A stretch of DNA of 64,000 nt from Azospirillum canadense (GCF_025961225.1 NZ_JAOQNG010000001.1:1848501-1912500); one strand, 5' to 3'; counted from the first letter of the stretch, positions 25,487 to 35,342 are shown. Numbers and translations: made by a program. The notes: a model not told the origin generated them from the letters alone.

Positions 25487-26929
25487 ATGAACCGCACAGG
25501 CAGCCCCGTCCGACGCTTCCGCTTGACCAAGGTCGTGGCCACGCTGGGGCCGGCCTCCTCCTCGCCGGAGATGATCCGCAGCCTGTTCGAGGCCGGCGTG
25601 GACGTGTTCCGGCTGAACTTCAGCCACGGCACGCACGAGGACCACGGCCGGCGCCTCGCCGCCATCCGCGCGCTGGAGGCGGAGCTGGACCACCCCATCG
25701 CGGTCATGGCCGACCTCCAGGGGCCGAAGTTGCGGCTGGGCACCTTCGCCGCCGGCCCGGTGACCGTCGGCGCCGGCCACCGGATCCGTCTGGACCTGTC
25801 GACGACGCCCGGCGACGCGACCCGCGTGGGCCTGCCCCACCCGGAAATCTTCGCGGCGTTGGAGCCCGAATCCGAGCTTCTGGTCGACGACGGCAAGGTG
25901 CGGCTGCGCGTGCTCGACTGCAGCCCGGACCACGCGGACTGCGTCGTGGTTTCCGGCACGCGGCTGTCCGACCGCAAGGGCGTGAACGTGCCGGGCGTCG
26001 TGCTGCCGCTGTCGCCCCTGACCGCGAAGGACCATGAGGATCTGGCCTTCGCGCTCGACCAGGGGGTTGACTGGGTGGCGCTCTCCTTCGTGCAGCGGCC
26101 GGACGACGTGGCGGAGGCGCGCAAGCTGATCGCCGGACGCGCCGCCCTGATGTCGAAGATGGAGAAGCCGCAGGCCATCCAGCACCTCGACCAGATCATC
26201 GAATTGTCGGACGGCGTGATGGTCGCCCGCGGCGACCTGGGCGTGGAGCTGCCGGCGGAGGACGTGCCCTCCATCCAGAAGCGCATCGTCCGCGAGTCGC
26301 GCCGCGCCGGCAAGCCGGTGATCGTGGCGACGCAGATGCTGGAGTCGATGATCGGCGCCCCCGCCCCGACCCGCGCGGAGGCGTCGGACGTGGCCACCGC
26401 GGTCTACGACGGGGCGGATGCGGTGATGCTGTCGGCGGAAACGGCGTCCGGCAGCTATCCCATCGAAGCGGTGTCGATGATGGACCGCATCGCCCGGCGC
26501 GTGGAGCACGACCCGCTCTACCGCACCATCATGGACGCCCAGCACCCGGACCCGCAGCACACCGCCGCCGATGCCATCACCGCGGCGGCGCGGCAGGTCG
26601 CCCACACCATCCAGGCGGCCGCCATCGTCACCTACACGACCAGCGGCTCCACCACGCTGCGCGCGGCGCGCGAACGACCGGAAGTGCCGATCATGTGCCT
26701 GACCTCCAGCCTGGAGACGGCGCGCCGCCTGCAGCTGGCCTACGGCGTCCACAGCGTCCATTCGGCGGACGTCGCCAATTTCAACGAGATGGTCCAGAAG
26801 GCGGCCCGCTGCGCCCACGAAGACGGGCTGGCGGTGGAAGGCCAGCGGCTGGTCATCACCGCCGGTGTGCCCTTCGGGACGCCCGGCAACACCAACATCC
26901 TGCGGATCGCCTGGGTGGGGGCGGATTGA
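25487..26929 (+). CDS. pyk: Pyruvate kinase
   Basis: A 480-residue glycolytic enzyme converting phosphoenolpyruvate and ADP to pyruvate and ATP. The N-terminus [19 protein letters not shown] and [12 protein letters not shown] are typical. A small B domain follows, then [13 protein letters not shown], the catalytic Lys224 in [30 protein letters not shown] and [15 protein letters not shown]. The C-terminal allosteric domain is complete. It is divergent from the ribosomal block and is probably monocistronic, converging on the histidine kinase gene. Confidence 0.96.
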   Translation: MNRTGSPVRRFRLTKVVATLGPASSSPEMIRSLFEAGVDVFRLNFSHGTHEDHGRRLAAIRALEAELDHPIAVMADLQGPKLRLGTFAAGPVTVGAGHRIRLDLSTTPGDATRVGLPHPEIFAALEPESELLVDDGKVRLRVLDCSPDHADCVVVSGTRLSDRKGVNVPGVVLPLSPLTAKDHEDLAFALDQGVDWVALSFVQRPDDVAEARKLIAGRAALMSKMEKPQAIQHLDQIIELSDGVMVARGDLGVELPAEDVPSIQKRIVRESRRAGKPVIVATQMLESMIGAPAPTRAEASDVATAVYDGADAVMLSAETASGSYPIEAVSMMDRIARRVEHDPLYRTIMDAQHPDPQHTAADAITAAARQVAHTIQAAAIVTYTTSGSTTLRAARERPEVPIMCLTSSLETARRLQLAYGVHSVHSADVANFNEMVQKAARCAHEDGLAVEGQRLVITAGVPFGTPGNTNILRIAWVGAD

Positions 26930-26953
26930 CGCCCCCTTACGCGACCACTCTCC

Positions 26954-29587
26954 TCACGCCACCACCAGCTCCGCGGGGGCCACTCGGGGAAAGCGCAGGG
27001 TGAAGGTGGCACCCTGGCCGGGGGCGCTGTCCAGGGCGATCCGCCCCCGCAGCGTCCGGGTTGCGATGTTGTAGACGATGTTGAGGCCGAGCCCGCTGCC
27101 CCCCGACCCGCGGTTGGTCGTGAAGAAGGGGTCGAAGATGCGCCCGTGCAGGTCCGGCGGGATGCCGCGGCCGTCGTCGGCGTAGACCAGTTCCACGTCA
27201 TCCTCGCCGACGCAGCGCACGCTGACGCGCAGAGTTCCGTGTTGGCCCGGTGCGAAGCCGTGGATGATCGAGTTCATCACGAAGTTGGTCAGCACTTGGC
27301 TGAGCGCTCCGGGATAGCCGTCGATCAGCAGGTCGTCCGGGCAATCGACGATCACCGTGTGCGCCGCGCGCTTGATGCGGACCCCAAGGCTGCGCAGCAC
27401 CTCCTGGATGTAGTCGCGCAGGTCGAAAACCCGCCGCTCCTCGCTCGCCTGGTCCACGGCGATCTGCTTGAAGCTCTGGATCAGCTGTGCGGCCCGGTCG
27501 ATGTTCAGCAGCATCAGCTGCGTCGCCTCGCTCGCCGTGTCCAGGAAATCCGCGAAGTCGGGCTTGCGGATCTGCCCGGCCTCGAAATCCCGCCGGATCA
27601 GCCGGATTCGTTCCGACAGCAGGGAGGCGCCGGTCAGCGCGATGCCCACGGGCGTGTTGATCTCATGCGCGACGCCGGCGACCAGCGAGCCGAGCGCCGC
27701 CATCTTTTCCGACTGGACCAGATGGGCCTGCGCCTCCTTCAGGTTGCGCAACGCCGATTCCGCCTCTTCCCGCGCGGTGTGGGCCTGCTCCTCCGCACGG
27801 ACACGCTCCGTGACGTCGGTGTGGGAGCCGACGATTCGGAAGGCCCGGCCGTCCGATCCCACCACGCGGATCGCGCGGGTGAAGAGATGGACGATGTGCC
27901 CGTCCTTGTGCCGGTACCGTTGCAGGAGCTGGCATTCCTCCCGCGTACCGGCCGCGAACTCACCCACAAGGCGGAGCATCGCCTCGCGGTCCTCCGGCAG
28001 GATCAGCTCGGCCCAGCGGGCGAGCGTGTTGGACATCTCCTCCTCGCCATAGCCGAGCAGGCCCCACCATTGCGGCGAGAACCACAGGTCGTTCGTGCGC
28101 AGGTCCCACTGGGAAATGCCCTCCCGCGCCGCGCGGATCGCCAGTTCGAACAGTTCCCGGCTGGCGGCAAGCTCCTGCTCCGCCTGCTTGCGCTCCGTCA
28201 CGTCGGTGTAGGTGGTGACGATGCCGCCGTCGGGCAGCGGCGTCGTCAGGCTTTCGACGACGAGGCCGTCGGCGCGGACACGCTCCTCCCGCAACTCGCC
28301 ACCAGCCTCGCGCAGCCCCGCCACGCGTCCCTCCACCAGCGCGTCCAGGCCGCCCTTGCCGTACCCGCCGCGCTCCGCCACATGGCGGGCGATCTCCGCG
28401 AAGGGCCGGTGGAAGCGGGCGAAGGCGGCGTCCACCGACAGCAGTTCCAGCGCCCGCTGGTTCCAGGCGACCAACCGCAGGTCGCGGTCGAAGGCCATGA
28501 CGCCCTGGCTCAGCCCGTTCAGGACGGCGCTGGCCTGCGTCCACTGCGCCTCCAGCGCCTGCTCCGCTCGCTTACGCGCGGTGATGTCGGTGACGCAGGC
28601 GAGCATGGCGGTCTCGCCCTGGTAGCGGAACAGGCGCGCGGAGGCGATCACCCACATCTCGCTCCCGTTGGCCCGGCGCATCCGTGTCTCGAAGGCGTCG
28701 ACGCGGCCGCCACCGGCCCGCAGGGCTTCCAGGAGCCGTTCGCGCTCCACTGGATCGCTGTAGTGGTCGTAGGCGCGGGCGCGCCCCACCGCCTGCTCCA
28801 CGGGCACACCGAACAGCTCGGCCGCCGGGCGGTTGCCGGCCAGCACGACGCCGTCGGCCACGCGCGTCACCACCAGCGGGAACGCGATGGTCTGCATGAT
28901 CTGGCCCTGCGCCTCCTCCGCGCGGGCGCGCTCGGTGACGTCCGTGAAGACGCGCAGGAAACCGCCGCCGGGCAACGGCGAATGGCGCACGTCAAGGATC
29001 ATCCCGTCGGTGCGATTCAGGCGGTAGGACAGAGGATTTGTCGGCTGGCACAGTTCCAGCCGCTCCGCGACGATGCGCTGGAGGTCGGCATCTTCGACAA
29101 CGGCCGGCTGGTATTCCCCGCGCCGCGCGGTGTAGCGGATCAGTTCCGCCATGGGGCAGCCCGGCACCGCCAAGCCGGGCGGCAGCTGGAACAGCTCCTC
29201 GTACCGGCGGTTCCAGACCACCAGCCGCATCTGGGCGTCGAAGGCGCAGACCGCGTCGGACATGGCGTCGAAGACGGTTTGGAAGGTCGCGCGGTTGGCC
29301 GACAGGTTCGGCGGGGCTTCCGGGCTTGCCTCGGCCTCGACCAGGGTGAGGAGCGTCTCCCCCTCCTCCCCCTCTGCGGCGGCGAGCGTCAGCCGGCGGC
29401 CGGCGGCGGCGGCGATCGCGACCGTTCCGCCGGACGCCAGCCGCTCGACCGCGTCCGGGCACGCCACGCCGGAGAGCGACGCGCGCAGGCTTGCCCCCGA
29501 ATCCCAGGGAAGGGCGGCACGAAAGGCCGGGTTCGCCCAGACCAGACATCCGTCGGCATCGAAGCGGGCCAGACCGGCACCCGCCAT
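26954..29587 (-). CDS. Multi-PAS sensor histidine kinase
   Basis: An 877-residue soluble kinase with at least five PAS-type repeats in a row. Each can be spotted by phrases such as DADGCLVWANPAFRAALPW, FDAQMRLVVWNRRYEELFQ, RDLRLVAWNQRALELL and TDVTERxRAEE. A coiled coil leads to the dimerisation/phosphoacceptor helix SLVAGVAHEINTPVG with His641. The ATPase domain follows: FVMNSIIHGFAPG (N box), DDGRGIPPDLHGRIFDPFFT and GGSGLGLNIVYN. No membrane helix and no receiver are present, so it signals to a separate response regulator. Of the two nearby ATGs, 29587 is six bases after GGGGAGG and is preferred. The ligand is unknown. Confidence 0.9.
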   Translation of the reverse strand: MAGAGLARFDADGCLVWANPAFRAALPWDSGASLRASLSGVACPDAVERLASGGTVAIAAAAGRRLTLAAAEGEEGETLLTLVEAEASPEAPPNLSANRATFQTVFDAMSDAVCAFDAQMRLVVWNRRYEELFQLPPGLAVPGCPMAELIRYTARRGEYQPAVVEDADLQRIVAERLELCQPTNPLSYRLNRTDGMILDVRHSPLPGGGFLRVFTDVTERARAEEAQGQIMQTIAFPLVVTRVADGVVLAGNRPAAELFGVPVEQAVGRARAYDHYSDPVERERLLEALRAGGGRVDAFETRMRRANGSEMWVIASARLFRYQGETAMLACVTDITARKRAEQALEAQWTQASAVLNGLSQGVMAFDRDLRLVAWNQRALELLSVDAAFARFHRPFAEIARHVAERGGYGKGGLDALVEGRVAGLREAGGELREERVRADGLVVESLTTPLPDGGIVTTYTDVTERKQAEQELAASRELFELAIRAAREGISQWDLRTNDLWFSPQWWGLLGYGEEEMSNTLARWAELILPEDREAMLRLVGEFAAGTREECQLLQRYRHKDGHIVHLFTRAIRVVGSDGRAFRIVGSHTDVTERVRAEEQAHTAREEAESALRNLKEAQAHLVQSEKMAALGSLVAGVAHEINTPVGIALTGASLLSERIRLIRRDFEAGQIRKPDFADFLDTASEATQLMLLNIDRAAQLIQSFKQIAVDQASEERRVFDLRDYIQEVLRSLGVRIKRAAHTVIVDCPDDLLIDGYPGALSQVLTNFVMNSIIHGFAPGQHGTLRVSVRCVGEDDVELVYADDGRGIPPDLHGRIFDPFFTTNRGSGGSGLGLNIVYNIATRTLRGRIALDSAPGQGATFTLRFPRVAPAELVVA

Positions 29588-29782
29588 ACGCATCCTCCCC
29601 GCATCGCGACCCAGCCCGCGCGAAACACGCCGGGCACGGGCTGGTTGCGGGAACAATACACCAATTCCACGGACGCGCCCATGCTCGACCGAACGGATAT
29701 GCGCATCCTCGTGGATCAGGAACGGCCTCCCCATGTTCTAACGCTCGCGTCCGCCGCAACGGGATAAGGCAGGCATCCGCCG

Positions 29783-30208
29783 ATGACCGACATCGCCGCC
29801 TATGGCGGTCTGTTCATGACCGCTTTCCTCGCCGCGACGATCTTCCCGGCCCAGTCGGAGCTTCTTCTCGCGGGCATGCACGCGTCGGGCGCCTACGACC
29901 ATCTGATCCTGTTGCTGGTGGCGACGGTAGGGAACGTGCTGGGGTCCGTGGTCAATTGGGCGGTCGGCCGCTACCTGATGCACTTCCAGGACCGGCGCTG
30001 GTTTCCCATCAAGCCGGCGATGGTCGACCGCGCGACCCACTGGTACCAGCGTTTCGGCGTCTGGTCGCTGCTGCTGGCCTGGATGCCGGTGATCGGGGAT
30101 CCCCTGACGCTGGTCGCGGGCATCCTGCGCGTGGACTTCCGGCTGTTCCTGCTTCTGGTGACGCTGGGCAAGGGCGCGCGCTACGCGGCGTTGGTTGCCG
30201 CCGTGTAA
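29783..30208 (+). CDS. Short YqaA-family membrane protein
   Basis: A 141-residue inner-membrane protein with about four hydrophobic helices. It has the YqaA/DedA-like motif ATIFPAQSELLLAGM, the helix LLVATVGNVLGSVVNWAVGRYL, and SLLLAWMPVIGDPLTLVAGILR. The function is inferred only from the DedA group (membrane lipid homeostasis). It is preceded by the divergent histidine kinase and followed by a terminator, so it is transcribed alone. Confidence 0.83.
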   Translation: MTDIAAYGGLFMTAFLAATIFPAQSELLLAGMHASGAYDHLILLLVATVGNVLGSVVNWAVGRYLMHFQDRRWFPIKPAMVDRATHWYQRFGVWSLLLAWMPVIGDPLTLVAGILRVDFRLFLLLVTLGKGARYAALVAAV

Positions 30209-30227
30209 ACGGCGTGTCGGCTTTTTT
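30197..30227 (+). terminator. Intrinsic terminator overlapping the end of the YqaA-family gene
   Basis: GCCG (30197-30200) pairs with CGGC (30218-30221), enclosing a second CCGT/ACGG stem. Six thymines (30222-30227) follow directly. The hairpin includes the stop codon of the membrane protein gene. Confidence 0.7.
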
Positions 30228-30367
30228 GCACTGCGAAAACGACCTTGAGCCCGGCCTCCAGGCGAAGTATTACCTTCGCCCAATTCGGGCGGGCAGCCGC
30301 GCCGCGGAAAAGACCTTAAAACCAAAAGGGATTTCCTCCCCGCCACCTCTTCCTGGGCACGGATGGA

Positions 30368-30381
30368 TTGACCGTGATCAA
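30368..30381 (+). promoter_or_regulatory. FNR/FixK-type box upstream of ccoG
   Basis: TTGACCGTGATCAA fits the Crp-Fnr consensus. A TATTGT at 30404-30409 lies at the right distance to be the -10 of a class II activated promoter (box centred at -41.5, start point near 30416). The transcript would begin about 30 bases before the ccoG ATG. Low-oxygen induction of ccoG is well known in related bacteria. Confidence 0.75.
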
Positions 30382-30447
30382 GGTGTGGCGGAACCGCGTC
30401 GCCTATTGTGCCGTCCTGCGATCCCATTCGGAGCCAAGGCGCGCGAT

Positions 30448-31908
30448 ATGCCCGACGGAAGCCTAGTCTCGACGGCGAAAGTCAAGCTGTACGAAGACCA
30501 CAAGACGATCCATCCCAAGGCCGTCTCCGGCCGCTACCGGCGGCTGAAGACGATCGCGATCTGGGTTCTTCTGGCGATCTTCTTCATCGCGCCGTGGATT
30601 CGCTGGGAACGCGGCCCCGACGCCCCGGCCCAGGCGGTTTTGCTTGACCTGACGGCCCCGCGCTTCTTCGTCTTCTGGGTGGAGATCTGGCCGCAGGAAA
30701 TCTACTACCTGACCGGCATCCTGATCATCGCGTCGCTGGGCCTGTTCCTGGCAACCTCGCTGGCCGGGCGCGTGTGGTGCGGCTTCGCCTGCCCACAGAC
30801 GGTGTGGACCGATCTATTCGTGCAGATCGAGCGCTTCTTCGAAGGCGACCGGGCGGAGCGCATCCGCATGGACAAGGCGCCCTGGACCACCCGCAAGATC
30901 CTGCGCAAGGCTGGCAAGCACGCTGGCTGGCTGGCGCTGAGCGCGGTCACCGGTTTCGGCTTCGTCGCCTACTTCACCGACGCGCCGCGTCTGGCGGTGG
31001 ACCTGCTGACCTTCGACGCCACCTATGAAGCGGCGGGCTTCTTCCTGCTGTTCGCCGGCATGACCTACGTGATGGCCGGCTGGACGCGCGAGCAGATGTG
31101 CTACTACATGTGCCCGTGGCCGCGCATCCAGACCGCCATGCTGGACGAGCACAGCCTCGTCGTCACCTACGACATGATGCGCGGCGACCGTCGCGGCCCG
31201 AAGCGCAAGTCGCAGAGCTGGGACGAGCGCCGGGGCCAGGGCTTCGGCGACTGCATCGACTGCGGCCAGTGCGTGCAGGTCTGCCCCGTCGGCGTGGACA
31301 TCCGCACGGGTGAGCAGGCGGACTGCATCAACTGCGGCCTGTGCGCCGACGCCTGCGACGGCATCATGGTGAGCCAGAGCCTGCCGACGGGCCTGATCCG
31401 CTTCGACAGCCTCGCCGCCCAGGAGAGCCGCGCACAGGGCAAGCCCTACATCTGGCGCTTCCTGCGCCCGCGCACCATCGTCTACAGCCTGCTGATGCTG
31501 GTCATCGCTGGCGCCATGGGCTGGACCTACGCCTTGCGTCCGCGGCTGGACATCGCCGTACAGCGCGACCGCGCGCCGCTGTTCGTGACGCTGCAGGACG
31601 GCGCGATCCGCAACGCCTACACCTTCAAGGTCGCCAACAAGACTCGCCAGAACCGCGCCTACGCGCTGGTCGCCGACGGCATCCCCGGCGCGGACGTGAA
31701 GGTGGTGGGTGAGAATGAGGCCGAAACGGGCGAACACGCCAGCCACATCTCCGCGGCGCCGGACAGCGTGGCCACCTACCGGGTCTACGTCACCGCCCCC
31801 CGCGCCTCCGTCACCGCCGCTTCCACCCCGCTGACCTTCCAGCTGACCGACACCGCCAACGGGGACAAGGACGCCTACAAGTCGGTGTTCCTCGGCCCGG
31901 CCAACTAG
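30448..31908 (+). CDS. ccoG: Cytochrome c oxidase accessory protein CcoG (FixG/RdxA)
   Basis: A 486-residue membrane ferredoxin-like protein needed for assembly of cbb3-type oxidases, where relatives reduce copper for the active site. The N-terminal part has RVWCGFACPQTVWTD and several membrane helices. Two 4Fe-4S motifs follow, Cys269/272/275/279 (CIDCGQCVQVCP) and Cys293/296/299/303 (CINCGLCADACD). A further helix and a periplasmic Ig-like domain (NAYTFKVANKTRQNRAY) end the protein. The ccoNOPQ oxidase genes are not in the window. An FNR-type box is in the promoter. Confidence 0.95.
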   Translation: MPDGSLVSTAKVKLYEDHKTIHPKAVSGRYRRLKTIAIWVLLAIFFIAPWIRWERGPDAPAQAVLLDLTAPRFFVFWVEIWPQEIYYLTGILIIASLGLFLATSLAGRVWCGFACPQTVWTDLFVQIERFFEGDRAERIRMDKAPWTTRKILRKAGKHAGWLALSAVTGFGFVAYFTDAPRLAVDLLTFDATYEAAGFFLLFAGMTYVMAGWTREQMCYYMCPWPRIQTAMLDEHSLVVTYDMMRGDRRGPKRKSQSWDERRGQGFGDCIDCGQCVQVCPVGVDIRTGEQADCINCGLCADACDGIMVSQSLPTGLIRFDSLAAQESRAQGKPYIWRFLRPRTIVYSLLMLVIAGAMGWTYALRPRLDIAVQRDRAPLFVTLQDGAIRNAYTFKVANKTRQNRAYALVADGIPGADVKVVGENEAETGEHASHISAAPDSVATYRVYVTAPRASVTAASTPLTFQLTDTANGDKDAYKSVFLGPAN

Positions 31909-31913
31909 AATTT

Positions 31914-32027
31914 TTCACCACCAAGGCACCAAGACACCAAGGCCCGATGCGCCGGCCAACCCCGCAGACCGGAGCCGATGCGACCGCAAGATGGAACGTC
32001 TTGGTGCCTTGGTGTCTTGGTGGTGAA
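31914..32027. repeat. CACCAAG-unit palindromic repeat, copy 1
   Basis: The left arm (31914-31942) is built from near-tandem CACCAAG units. The right arm (32000-32027) is its inverted copy, with a 57-base centre. The same design recurs at 35628-35711 and, with CACGGAG units, at 56943-57029. It lies between ccoG and mog, ends 23 bases before the mog ATG, and could fold into a long hairpin in the mRNA. Confidence 0.75.
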
Positions 32028-32050
32028 TCTCCAACGCAGGACAGACCCCC

Positions 32051-32599
32051 ATGACCACCCCCGGCAAAAGCCGCCCGCTGCGCATCGGCATCGTCACCGT
32101 GTCCGACCGGGCGAGCCGGGGGATCTATGAGGACAAGGGCGGCCCGGCGATCCGCGCGGAGCTTGAGCGCATCGTCGCCTCGGCGTGGGAGCCGGTGGTC
32201 CGCGTGATCCCCGACGATCTGGACGGCATCAAGGACGCCCTGGCGGAACTGGCCGACCGCGAGGGCTGCGACCTGATCGTCACCACCGGAGGCACCGGCC
32301 CGGCGCCGCGCGACGTGACGCCGGAGGCGACCGAAGCCGTCTGCCAGAAGATGATGCCGGGGTTCGGCGAACTGATGCGCTCGGTCAGCCTCACCGTCGT
32401 GCCGACGGCCATCCTGTCCCGCCAGACCGCGGGCATCCGCGGCACCAGCCTGATCGTGAACCTGCCCGGCAAGCCTTCGGCCATTCACGATTGCCTGAAA
32501 GCCGTCTTCCCGGCCATTCCCTACTGTCTGGACCTGATCGGCGGCGCCTGGATCGACACCGACCCGGCGGTCTGCCAAGCCTTCCGGCCGAAAGCCTGA
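32051..32599 (+). CDS. mog: Molybdopterin adenylyltransferase
   Basis: A 182-residue MogA. It activates molybdopterin by adenylation before molybdenum insertion. The family signatures are IGIVTVSDRASRGIYEDKGG at the start, DLIVTTGGTGPAPRDVTPEA and SLIVNLPGKPSAIHDCL. The gene follows ccoG after a palindromic repeat and may be read through from it. A consumer of the cofactor, a molybdenum hydroxylase subunit, is encoded at the end of the window. Confidence 0.94.
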   Translation: MTTPGKSRPLRIGIVTVSDRASRGIYEDKGGPAIRAELERIVASAWEPVVRVIPDDLDGIKDALAELADREGCDLIVTTGGTGPAPRDVTPEATEAVCQKMMPGFGELMRSVSLTVVPTAILSRQTAGIRGTSLIVNLPGKPSAIHDCLKAVFPAIPYCLDLIGGAWIDTDPAVCQAFRPKA

Positions 32600-32730
32600 C
32601 GGTTCGCCTATAGCCTTTTCGCGCAAGCGCAAAAGAGGATCGTACGCATGGCCATGTTGCCATGCGGGAACAGAGGCTCACCTTTCTCGTTCGTGAGGAG
32701 CGGGGATCTCCGGATCAAGGTGAGGCAGCC

Positions 32731-33285
32731 ATGCTGTTCGACTTCGAGCCCTCGGGCATCAACGACACCTATCTGCGCCTGACCCGGCGCGGAGTTTCGT
32801 GCATCGTCGCCCCGGCCGGCGCGTGGAACGGCCTTCTGCGGGTCAACTACATCGTCGCCGGCACGCCGGGCGGGGTTGACCCGCACATGATCTATCGCTG
32901 CCTGGACATCGGCTGGGACGACGGCCGCTTCTGCTGGAAGGGTCGTGCGGCGCCGGTGATGACCACCTCCGCCATGGTGGAGATCCTGCTGGAGCGCGGT
33001 CTGGTCACAGACGGCGAGGCGGAGCGGCTGCTGTTCGGCATCAACGGCCCGGCATCCGGCGTCTCCACCGACGAGGCCCTGATGCTGCGCGCCATGCTGA
33101 TGGGCTGCACCTTCTCCCCCATCTACGGGGACGAGCCGCTGTCCTCCGGCCCGCCGCGCGTGGCCGGCTTTGCCATGCGCACGCTGGCCGATCCCGGCTC
33201 CTTCGTGCTGGAGGCCCGCGACGGCGTCCCGGTGCTGGACGGCCCGGCCCGCGACGCGCTGAAGCGGCTTCTCGCCGCGGCCTGA
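32731..33285 (+). CDS. Hypothetical protein, 184 residues
   Basis: A soluble protein starting MLFDFEPSGINDTYLRLTRR, with no membrane helix or signal peptide. A conserved-looking block (DPHMIYRCLDIGWDDGRFCWKG) precedes a helical middle and a Gly/Pro-rich end. I do not recognise the family. The ATG at 32731 is supported by AAGGTGAGG; the open frame begins earlier without such a signal. It lies between mog and nnrS in the same direction, but the FNR-type box after it suggests that nnrS has its own promoter. Confidence 0.65.
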   Translation: MLFDFEPSGINDTYLRLTRRGVSCIVAPAGAWNGLLRVNYIVAGTPGGVDPHMIYRCLDIGWDDGRFCWKGRAAPVMTTSAMVEILLERGLVTDGEAERLLFGINGPASGVSTDEALMLRAMLMGCTFSPIYGDEPLSSGPPRVAGFAMRTLADPGSFVLEARDGVPVLDGPARDALKRLLAAA

Positions 33286-33304
33286 GGGGTTTGACCGGAA
33301 CGGG

Positions 33305-33318
33305 TTGACGTCGGTCAA
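33305..33318 (+). promoter_or_regulatory. FNR/NnrR-type box upstream of nnrS
   Basis: TTGACGTCGGTCAA is a perfect TTGAC-N4-GTCAA palindrome centred about 40 bases before the nnrS ATG. nnrS genes are typical targets of nitric-oxide-responsive Crp-Fnr regulators such as NnrR/Dnr. If bound as a class II site, the transcript would start almost at the start codon. Confidence 0.7.
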
Positions 33319-33351
33319 GGTGGACGGGGCCGCCCGGACGCAGAGTTGGGC

Positions 33352-34608
33352 ATGTCCGATGCCCCTCAACGCGCGGGTCGCCCCATGCTCAACTCCGCCA
33401 ATCCCCAATCCGTCACCGGCGAGGCCGAACGTCGTCCGACGCCGCTGATCTTCGCCTACGGCTTCCGCCCCTTCTTCCTGCTGTCCGGCGCAGCGGCGGC
33501 CGCCTTGCTGACGGGGTGGATCGCCATCCTGACGACCGGCACCTGGCCGGACACCCCCGTCGGGGCGAGCGCGTGGCACGCGCACGAGATGCTGTTCGGC
33601 TTCGTCTCCGCCGCCATCGCCGGCTTTCTGCTGACCGCGGTGCCCAGTTGGACCGGGACCACGGCCCTGTCGGGCCGGCCGCTGGCCCTGCTGGTCGGGC
33701 TGTGGCTGGCCGGGCGCGTCGCGGTGCTGCCCTTCACCGGCCTGCCCTTGGCCGTCGCCGCCGCCATCGACCTCGCCTTCTACCCGGCGCTCGGCGTTGC
33801 GCTCGCCCGGCCGCTGGTGGCCGCGGGCAAGCTGCGCAACACCGCCTTCCTGGCGCTGCTCGCCCTGCTGACCCTTGCCAACCTGTGCTTTCACCTGGAC
33901 TGGCTGGGCGTGGTCGAGGACGGCGTCGGCCATGGCGAGTCGCTGGCCATCGGCGTCGTGCTGATGATGATCGCGGTGATCGGCGGGCGCATCGTTCCGG
34001 CCTTCACCCGCAACGCGCTGGTCGCCCGCGGACGGACCGCCCCGGCGAACCCGCTCCCCTGGCTGGAGAAGGCGACGCTGCTGTCGACCTTGCTGATGAT
34101 CCCGGCCGACCTGGCGCTGCCGGAATCGGTGGTGGCCGGCCTGCTGGCCCTGATTGCGGCGGCGGCGCACGGAACGCGGCTGGCGCGCTGGCAGCCGCTG
34201 AAGACGCTCGACCAGCCGATTCTGTGGGTCCTGCACCTCGGCTATGCCTGGATTCCCGTGGCGCTGGCGCTGAAGGCCGGCCACGCGCTGGGCGGCGTCG
34301 TTCCGGAGTCGGCCTGGATCCACGCCATGACCGCCGGCGCCTTCAGCACGATGATCGTGGCGGTGATGACCCGGGCCTCGCTGGGCCACACCGGGCGCCC
34401 CCTGCTGGTCAGCCGCGCGACGGTCGCCGCCTATGTGCTGCTGACCGCGGCGGCCCTGCTCCGCGTCCTGGCGCCGGAGCTTCCGGGCCAACTGCATTGG
34501 AACGCCCTCCAGGGCGCCGGCACGGCCTGGATCGCCGCCTTCGCGCTGTATCTGGTGGCCTACGTGCCCATCCTGCTCGGCCCGCGCGCCGACGGCCGGC
34601 CGGGCTGA
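33352..34608 (+). CDS. nnrS: NnrS-family membrane protein (copy 1)
   Basis: A 418-residue protein with about 12 membrane helices and the NnrS marks FAYGFRPFFLLSGAAAA and SAWHAHEMLFGFVSAAIAGFLLTAVP (with the haem-related His pair), then MIAVIGGRIVPAFTRNAL and HAMTAGAFSTMIVAVMTRASLGHTG. NnrS proteins are haem- and copper-containing and protect against nitric oxide and related metabolic stress. The ATG at 33352 is preferred over a TTG six bases earlier. A second family member is encoded at 50601. Confidence 0.92.
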   Translation: MSDAPQRAGRPMLNSANPQSVTGEAERRPTPLIFAYGFRPFFLLSGAAAAALLTGWIAILTTGTWPDTPVGASAWHAHEMLFGFVSAAIAGFLLTAVPSWTGTTALSGRPLALLVGLWLAGRVAVLPFTGLPLAVAAAIDLAFYPALGVALARPLVAAGKLRNTAFLALLALLTLANLCFHLDWLGVVEDGVGHGESLAIGVVLMMIAVIGGRIVPAFTRNALVARGRTAPANPLPWLEKATLLSTLLMIPADLALPESVVAGLLALIAAAAHGTRLARWQPLKTLDQPILWVLHLGYAWIPVALALKAGHALGGVVPESAWIHAMTAGAFSTMIVAVMTRASLGHTGRPLLVSRATVAAYVLLTAAALLRVLAPELPGQLHWNALQGAGTAWIAAFALYLVAYVPILLGPRADGRPG

Positions 34609-35300
34609 GCCCCCAGCGTCTTCGGGCTGTGCCGGCCGATGAGGCTTGAGGCGAAGCGGCGTTGGAGGTCTTCCGGATCGCGGTAGATCTCCGCGCAGCC
34701 GGCGCGGCGCAGGTCCTGCTCCGCGAAGCCACCGCACAGGACGCCCAGGACCGGCAGCCCGGCGCGGGTTGCCGCCTTGGCATCCCAGGGACTGTCGCCG
34801 ACCACCACCGCCTCGTCGGGCTGGAGCCCCAGCTTTTCGAGCGCGGCCTGGAAAATGTCGGGATGGGGCTTGGACTTGTCGGCGTCGTCGGAGGAGGTCT
34901 CGACGTCCACCAGGTCCTCGATCTCCGCGGCCTGCTTGTAGTGTTCCAGTTCGTCCCCCTTGGCGGAGGACGCGAGCGCGATGCGCAGCCCGTCGGCGTG
35001 CAGGTGCTGGAACAGCCCGCGCACGCGGCGGAAGCCCTTCACCTTCGGCATGTATTTGCGGGCGAACAGGTCGTGCCGGAAATGGTCCATCGCGTCCTGG
35101 ATGCGGTCCAGGTCTTTTTGGGGCACGAAGATCGGCATGATCTGGTCGCCGCCCTTGCCGATCTGGGAGCGCACCTCGTCGAAATCGGCGTGATAGCCGA
35201 AGTGGCGGATCGCCTCCACCCAGGCGTGGGCGTGCAGGTCGACCGAGTCGACGAGTGTTCCGTCCACGTCGAAGATGACGGCCCTTATGATGCCGGTCAT
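34560..35300 (-). CDS. HAD-superfamily hydrolase, beta-phosphoglucomutase-like
   Basis: A 246-residue HAD phosphatase, subclass IA. The nucleophile motif is VIFDVDGTLVDSVDLHAHAW, motif II is IALASSAKGDELEHY, the motif III lysine is in DADKSKPHPDIFQAAL, and motif IV is VVVGDSPWDAKAA. The ATG at 35300 has GAGGAGG five bases upstream. The C-terminal tail overlaps the convergent nnrS gene by 49 bases. A GGAAC-N16-TGTT promoter motif 43 bases upstream points to general stress control. Substrate unknown. Confidence 0.85.
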   Translation of the reverse strand: MTGIIRAVIFDVDGTLVDSVDLHAHAWVEAIRHFGYHADFDEVRSQIGKGGDQIMPIFVPQKDLDRIQDAMDHFRHDLFARKYMPKVKGFRRVRGLFQHLHADGLRIALASSAKGDELEHYKQAAEIEDLVDVETSSDDADKSKPHPDIFQAALEKLGLQPDEAVVVGDSPWDAKAATRAGLPVLGVLCGGFAEQDLRRAGCAEIYRDPEDLQRRFASSLIGRHSPKTLGAQPGRPSARGPSRMGT

Positions 35301-35342
35301 CACCACCTCCTCACCCTCTGATTCTTGGCTTTGTTCCTTTCG

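Noticed and set aside
27146..29767. 873-codon plus-strand open frame antisense to the histidine kinase
   Set aside because: The minus strand has intact PAS, phosphoacceptor and ATPase motifs, while the plus frame has no family-like features.
31914..32027. CRISPR array suggested by repeated CACCAAG units
   Set aside because: Units are only 7-8 bases and arranged as an inverted pair without spacers, and there are no cas genes.
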